Assembly (NCBI GenBank): GCA_039029355.1
Contig: JBCCGI010000011.1
Span: 62,001 to 126,000, forward strand
Source of the DNA: JBCCGI01 sp039029355
Lineage (GTDB): Bacteria; Planctomycetota; UBA1135; GCA-002686595
Reading direction: 5' to 3'
Length of the DNA stretch: 64,000 nt
The notes under the pieces are model-generated. The model was given only the letters and a program-made list of their open reading frames with translations, made no database searches and had not been told where the DNA came from. The stretch's first letter is position 1; every line of letters starts with the position of its first letter. The translations under genes and the position numbers were made by a program. Below are positions 62,050 to 64,000 of this stretch, piece after piece.

Positions 62050-63318
62050 GTGCAGAGATCCCTTCGAATCGCCGCCGTCGCGCTCGCGGCGGCGCTTGGC
62101 GGCTGCTCCGGCGGCGACGCCGACGCGGCCGCCGGCGCCGCGGGGGGGGAGGCCGGCTCCGCGCCCCGCAGCTCCGATCCGCGCGTCGCGCAGCTGCGCG
62201 ACGCGATCGAGTTCGGGCGCCTGGACCTGGCGCGCACGCTGCTGCAGCAGGTCGAGTCCCTGGCGGGCGCCGAGGCCCCGCTGCTGCGCGCGCGCACGGC
62301 GCTGCTCGCGGGCGACTCGGTCGGAGCGCTGCGCGCCGTCGAGGAGGCGCGCGCCGCCCATCCCGACGACGCGCGCGTGTGCGCCTGCGCGGCGGAGGTC
62401 TACGCGGTGCTCGGCCGCTTCGAAGCCGCCTCGGACGAGATCGCGGCCGGGCTCGAGCTGGCCGGGCGCATCCCCGCCCTGGAGCGCGCCACCGGCGTCT
62501 CGCTCATCCTGCAGCCGGGCGGTTCGGCCCAGGGGCTGGAGCACCTGCTCCGTGCCGTCGAGGCCGATCCCCAGCTGCCCTTCGTCCACCGCCCGCTGTC
62601 CCAGGCGCACCTGCTCGAGGGGCGCCGGCGCCTGGCCGAGGGCGACGCCAAGTCGGCCTTCCGCCACGCGCAACAGGCGCGCGAGCACGATCCCCACGAG
62701 CTGTACGCGACCGAGCTGGAAGCCGATTGCCGCGCCGCGCTCAACGATTTCGACAGCGCGCTGCAGCTCTACCGCGACATCGAGGCGGGCGGCAAGCCCA
62801 CCGCCGAGCTGCGCGCCGACCTGCATCAGCGCGCCGCGACGTACGAGCTGGTGCAGAAGAACCGCACGCAAGCGCTCGACCACTACCGCCAGGCGCGCGA
62901 GCTCGGGCTCGACGACGAGGCGTTGGGCTTCGGCGCGGTGCTGCTGCGCGAGGAGGCCCAGGGCGCGATCGACCGCGGCATCGACCTCTACTCCGCCGGC
63001 GACCTAGGCGCCGCGCGGCGCGCGTTCGAAGAGGCGCTCGAAATCGACGCGACCCAGATCGCGGCGCGCAACCATCTGGGCGTCGTGCTCTTCCGCCAGG
63101 AGGACTACGCCGGCGCCGCGGCCGAGTGGGCGCGGGTGCTCGAGGCGGGGCGCGACGGGCGCTTCCTCTTCCCCGAGCCGGTCGAGCTGAACCTCGCCCG
63201 CGCGCTCAAGCTCGACGGCCGCGTCGAGGAGGCGCGCGGGGTGCTCCGCGAGCAGCTCGAGCGCGAGCCCGACGGACGCTGGGCGCGCGAGGTGCGCGAG
63301 GCGCTGAACCGCCTCTAG
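62050..63318 (+). CDS. TPR-repeat lipoprotein
   Basis: A 422-residue lipoprotein starting at a GTG at 62050. MQRSLRIAAVALAAALGGC gives lipobox Cys19, followed by a Gly/Ala/Ser linker. The rest is a TPR array: SALQLYRDIEAGGKP, QALDHYRQARELGLDDEALG, AGDLGAARRAFEEALEIDAT and RNHLGVVLFRQEDYAGAAAE. No enzyme motif is seen. It is a probable outer-membrane or envelope scaffold. It diverges from mtaB with a short 47-base gap and converges on the next TPR gene. Confidence 0.9.
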   Translation: MQRSLRIAAVALAAALGGCSGGDADAAAGAAGGEAGSAPRSSDPRVAQLRDAIEFGRLDLARTLLQQVESLAGAEAPLLRARTALLAGDSVGALRAVEEARAAHPDDARVCACAAEVYAVLGRFEAASDEIAAGLELAGRIPALERATGVSLILQPGGSAQGLEHLLRAVEADPQLPFVHRPLSQAHLLEGRRRLAEGDAKSAFRHAQQAREHDPHELYATELEADCRAALNDFDSALQLYRDIEAGGKPTAELRADLHQRAATYELVQKNRTQALDHYRQARELGLDDEALGFGAVLLREEAQGAIDRGIDLYSAGDLGAARRAFEEALEIDATQIAARNHLGVVLFRQEDYAGAAAEWARVLEAGRDGRFLFPEPVELNLARALKLDGRVEEARGVLREQLEREPDGRWAREVREALNRL

Positions 63319-63365
63319 GCCGCGCCCCGCAGCCTGATTGCCGCCTAGGCGTCCTGTGAGCGGGG

Positions 63366-64000
63366 CTACCCGCCCAGCTCTTCGGTCCCGCCCAGCTCGC
63401 GGTAGCGCGCGTAGCGGCGCGCCGCCTCGTCGGCCTCGCCGGCCGCGCCGAGCAGCCGCGCCAGCTCGAGATGTGCGCCGAGGAAGGCCGGCTCGTCCGC
63501 GGCCTCGGTGCCGAGCAGGTGCTCCAGCTCGCGGCGCGCGTCCGCGGTGCGGCCCGCGTCGCGGTGCAGCAGCGCCAGGCTGTAGCGCGCGCGGTGCTCG
63601 GTCGGATCCTGCTCGAGCGAGCGCCCGTAGGCCCGCGCCGCGTCGGTCGCGCGCCCGGCCATGCGGTGCACCTCGCCCAGGTGCAGCCACGCCTCGGCGT
63701 CCTGCGGGAAGCGCGCGAGCAGGTCCTCGAGCGCCTCCTCGGCGCGCTCCAGCTCGCGCGCCTCGATCCAGAGCAGCGCCAGTCCGAGCCGCGGCAGGCG
63801 CGCTTCGGGTTGGCGCCGGATCTGCAGCCGCCGGGCGCGCAGCAGCGCGTGCCACTGGGTCCAACGCTCCTTCTCGGCGCGGCAGGTCTTGGCGCCGGCG
63901 AGATCGTTGCGGCGCAGCGCGGCCTCGAACAGCATGTGCCAGGCGCTGGGGCCCTCGGGGTGCAGCGGGGCCTTTTCCACGAACGCGCGCAGCGGCGGCT
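63366..64000 (-). CDS. TPR-repeat protein (N-terminus cut by window edge)
   Basis: The last gene runs off the right edge on the minus strand; 211 codons are present and the true start is outside. The visible part is a TPR array: LARFPQDAEAWLHLGEVHRM, AARAYGRSLEQDPTEHRARY and RYARYRELGGTEELGG at the end. No signal can be judged. The frame is open across the whole stretch, including upstream of an in-frame GTG at 63980, so the protein is longer. It converges with the TPR lipoprotein, 47 bases between their stops. Confidence 0.85.
   Translation of the reverse strand, partial: PPLRAFVEKAPLHPEGPSAWHMLFEAALRRNDLAGAKTCRAEKERWTQWHALLRARRLQIRRQPEARLPRLGLALLWIEARELERAEEALEDLLARFPQDAEAWLHLGEVHRMAGRATDAARAYGRSLEQDPTEHRARYSLALLHRDAGRTADARRELEHLLGTEAADEPAFLGAHLELARLLGAAGEADEAARRYARYRELGGTEELGG

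Noticed and set aside
59979..63359. Very long open frames antisense to real genes, such as 59979-63359, 56640-59975, 53528-56500, 47264-50074 and the minus frame at 29446-32199
   Set aside because: In DNA of about 70% GC, stop codons are rare on the opposite strand. These frames give Arg/Ala/Pro-rich or low-complexity translations with no domains, while the overlapping frames encode recognisable families.

Overview
The window is very GC-rich (about 70% by eye) and densely coded on both strands. Its gene content points to a planctomycete, probably one of the high-GC lineages outside the classical Planctomycetales. The signs are twin-arginine Gfo/Idh/MocA oxidoreductases, a TIM-barrel isomerase-like protein, formylglycine-generating-enzyme (FGE) folds, an ECF sigma factor coupled to a Ser/Thr kinase, a GldA/GldF/GldG/DUF4340 ABC cluster, ExbB/ExbD sets with TPR proteins, and a secreted protein with the DCNGNGVPDEC repeat. 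There is no rRNA, tRNA or ribosomal-protein gene here to fix the taxon, so this placement is inference. No tRNA, CRISPR array, transposase or phage gene was seen. GTG starts are common, and so are four-base start/stop overlaps (ATGA, GTGA).

Region 1 (1-7131) is sugar and redox metabolism. A minus-strand run encodes an FGE-fold protein, a secreted Gfo/Idh/MocA oxidoreductase, a cytochrome b562-like protein and a truncated secreted protein. Diverging from it is an apbE-Gfo/Idh/MocA-TIM barrel operon. Region 2 (7279-12329) holds a Gly/Lys-rich secreted peptide, then a cassette of ECF sigma factor, kinase-FGE fusion and two proteins I cannot identify. Region 3 (12326-18235, minus) is a gliding-type ABC exporter set with an unusual double-length GldG.

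Region 4 (18498-39245) holds three complete oligopeptide ABC transporters side by side. One is on the minus strand and is followed by an M61 peptidase; two are in tandem on the plus strand. That makes five genes per system, fifteen in all. The solute-binding proteins deliver peptides to the permease pairs, which the ATPase pairs power; two of the OppC permeases carry large insertions.

Region 5 (39549-47315) has a large secreted DUF6259-like protein, a COG0523 metal-chaperone GTPase with a histidine-rich tail, a DUF2490 beta-barrel, a HAD hydrolase and an anchored SGNH hydrolase. Region 6 (47342-59342, minus) is the most interesting part: two paralogous lipoproteins with secretin-type C-termini bracket two TPR proteins and an ExbB-ExbD-ExbD motor. 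This looks like an energised envelope complex that lacks both TonB and any type II or type IV pilus machinery. Region 7 (59793-64000) encodes a family-4 uracil-DNA glycosylase overlapping mtaB, a TPR lipoprotein, and a truncated TPR protein at the window edge.
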